From: Clostridia bacterium
GTDB lineage: Bacteria; Bacillota; Clostridia; Oscillospirales; CAG-272
DNA: 6,398 nucleotides
Assembly (NCBI GenBank): GCA_017958705.1
Contig: JAGDCE010000066.1
Span: 1-6,398, forward strand
Direction: 5' to 3'
Under the pieces are notes generated by a model. It had not been told where the DNA came from and did not search any database. It was given only the letters and a program-made list of their open reading frames with translations. Shown here piece by piece: positions 5,972-6,398 of the stretch; within the stretch, counting starts at the first letter, position 1, and each line of letters starts with the position of its first letter. The position numbers and the translations under genes are program-made.

Positions 5972-6003
5972 CCCGACCACACGGCCCGGCGGGATTTTAT
6001 TAT
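5972..6003 (+). terminator. Terminator-like hairpin after the 6S RNA
   Basis: CCCG (5972-5975) pairs with CGGG (5990-5993), possibly extended by CC (5977-5978) with GG (5988-5989) across a one-base bulge, and is followed by ATTTTATTAT. The stem is GC-rich and the T-run imperfect, so it looks like a moderate Rho-independent terminator at the expected place for the RNA gene. Confidence 0.55.
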
Positions 6004-6007
6004 AATG

Positions 6008-6110
6008 ATGATATGTTTCGACGCGCGGAACATGATATACCCTGCGGGAATGATGTAAGGCTGCGCCTTATGATGTTCGCCTGCGGCGAATTAAGGAGTC
6101 GCTTCGCGAC
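6008..6110. repeat. Tandem series of triloop palindromes with an ATGATRT lead
   Basis: ATGATAT or ATGATGT occurs at 6008, 6032, 6050 and 6070. Each is followed by a small inverted repeat: ATGTTTC/GGAACAT (6013-6033, 7-base loop), CCC-TGC-GGG (6040-6048), AAGGC-TGC-GCCTT (6057-6069) and TTCGCC-TGC-GGCGAA (6076-6090). A fifth palindrome, GTCGC-TTC-GCGAC (6098-6110), follows without the lead. The modules repeat about every 18-24 bases with different stem sequences but the same shape, which suggests duplication with compensatory change rather than chance. Confidence 0.7.
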
Positions 6111-6184
6111 GTTCACAGCGCCTGACGGCGCCCCCCGGGGGAGTGCCCACCCCTCAAATCCCCCATACCCCCTTTCCCCTCCCG
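6093..6184. repeat. Direct repeat unit A (about 92 bases)
   Basis: It begins with the 19-mer AAGGAGTCGCTTCGCGACG, identical to 6308-6326. It then has a unit-specific hairpin GCGCC-TGAC-GGCGC (6118-6131) and a CCCCC/GGGGG palindrome (6132-6141). After these comes a shared C-rich part (GCCCACCCCTCA at 6145-6156 matches unit B) ending TTCCCCTCCCG, also shared. The C-runs at 6146-6183 make six G-tracts on the minus strand. Confidence 0.75.
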
Positions 6185-6199
6185 CAGATCAGAGATCTG
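6185..6199. repeat. Perfect inverted repeat CAGATC-AGA-GATCTG
   Basis: A six-base-pair stem with a three-base loop directly after repeat unit A. It has the same triloop design as the palindromes at 6040-6110 but an AT-balanced stem. It could be the boundary of an inserted element between the two direct repeat units. Confidence 0.6.
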
Positions 6200-6214
6200 A
6201 GGGGGCAGCGCGAA

Positions 6215-6249
6215 CACCGGTAGGGGTCGGCGCCCTCGAAGACCCGGTG
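6215..6249. repeat. Long imperfect hairpin
   Basis: CACC (6215-6218) pairs with GGTG (6246-6249) and GGGTC (6224-6228) with GACCC (6241-6245), with a five-base bulge on one side and a 12-base loop that contains GGCGCC. No T-run flanks it on either strand, so it is not an obvious terminator. Confidence 0.5.
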
Positions 6250-6261
6250 CCTCGGGAAAAC

Positions 6262-6285
6262 GGCGGGAGCAAGCCCCCGCCCTAC
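6262..6285. repeat. GGCGGG/CCCGCC hairpin, common intergenic repeat type
   Basis: GGCGGG (6262-6267) pairs with CCCGCC (6276-6281) around an eight-base loop AGCAAGCC, followed by CTAC. On the minus strand it reads GTAGGGCGGGGGCTTGCTCC, a form I associate with dispersed intergenic repeats in gut bacteria. That association is from memory and not proven by this window. Confidence 0.5.
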
Positions 6286-6307
6286 GACGAAAATTACGCG
6301 GGGCATA

Positions 6308-6398
6308 AAGGAGTCGCTTCGCGACGAATTTGGGGGTCGCCCACCCCTCACGGCTCGGCTAAAGCCTCGCCACCCCCAAACCCCCTGTTCCCCTCCCG
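6308..6398. repeat. Direct repeat unit B (cut by window end)
   Basis: Starts with the same 19-mer as unit A (6308-6326), then GGGGG and TCGCCCACCCCTCA (6332-6350), which closely matches unit A. A unit-specific insertion follows with GGCT/AGCC pairing (6352-6365), then C-runs ending TTCCCCTCCCG as in unit A. Four C-runs at 6373-6397 give a minus-strand G-quadruplex motif. It may continue beyond the window. Confidence 0.75.

Larger units (their letters stand above)
6001..6398. other. Noncoding repeat-rich region
   Basis: No open frame here has a plausible ribosome binding site, protein-like composition or a recognisable motif. The stretch is instead made of hairpins, C-runs and an imperfect direct repeat, which are listed individually. 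The window ends inside the second repeat unit. Composition (runs of C, many perfect short inverted repeats) differs sharply from the coding DNA. Confidence 0.7.

Noticed and set aside
5790..6058. Short plus-strand open frames across the RNA gene
   Set aside because: No ribosome binding sites, translations are Cys/Pro/Arg-rich and unlike proteins, and the same bases form a consistent RNA fold.
6154..6351. Minus-strand 65-codon open frame in the repeat region
   Set aside because: Its sequence is just the translation of G-runs and hairpin repeats, with no ribosome binding site.
6001..6398. CRISPR array
   Set aside because: The repeated units are palindromic modules of varying sequence and a single long direct repeat pair, not identical repeats with unique, evenly sized spacers; no cas gene is present.

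Overview
The window looks like chromosomal DNA of a GC-rich, endospore-forming member of the Clostridia. A gut Oscillospiraceae- or Christensenellales-like host is an inference from style, not a proven placement. The main clues are the dipicolinate synthase pair dpaA-dpaB (spore-core dipicolinic acid), AAAGGAG-type ribosome binding sites, TTGACN-17-TATAAT promoters, a DUF1292 (YrzB-type) gene and a probable 6S RNA.

Layout. Positions 2-1503 (minus) hold a two-gene lipid operon: a PgsA-type CDP-alcohol phosphatidyltransferase, then a YegS/DagK-type lipid kinase. The first makes phosphatidylglycerol phosphate; the second probably returns diacylglycerol or a related lipid to the phosphorylated pool. 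The 188-base gap 1504-1691 separates them from the divergent dpaA-dpaB operon (1692-3142, plus), which is preceded by a good match to a mother-cell sigma-K promoter. dpaB runs tail-to-tail into the next operon with a 26-bp overlap of coding 3' ends.

Positions 3117-5225 (minus) form a tightly packed three-gene operon behind a near-consensus sigma-A promoter: an uncharacterised two-TM protein with a C-terminal zinc ribbon, an OmpR/PhoB-type response regulator, and a histidine kinase with almost no extracytoplasmic loop. The membrane zinc-ribbon protein is the least understood part and may be an accessory component of the signalling system.

From 5336 rightwards on the plus strand come a housekeeping promoter, the acidic DUF1292 protein, an overlapping 27-codon small ORF, and a structured RNA at about 5783-5966 that folds like 6S RNA, followed by a terminator-like hairpin. 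The last roughly 400 bases (6001-6398) hold no convincing gene. They contain a dense series of short triloop palindromes, an imperfect direct repeat of about 91-92 bases with G-quadruplex potential on the minus strand, and further hairpin repeats. This is a mosaic intergenic repeat array.

No CRISPR, transposase, tRNA or rRNA is visible. The genes are mostly ordinary. The parts worth a second look are the zinc-ribbon membrane partner of the two-component system, the small ORF and 6S RNA next to DUF1292, and the repeat array.
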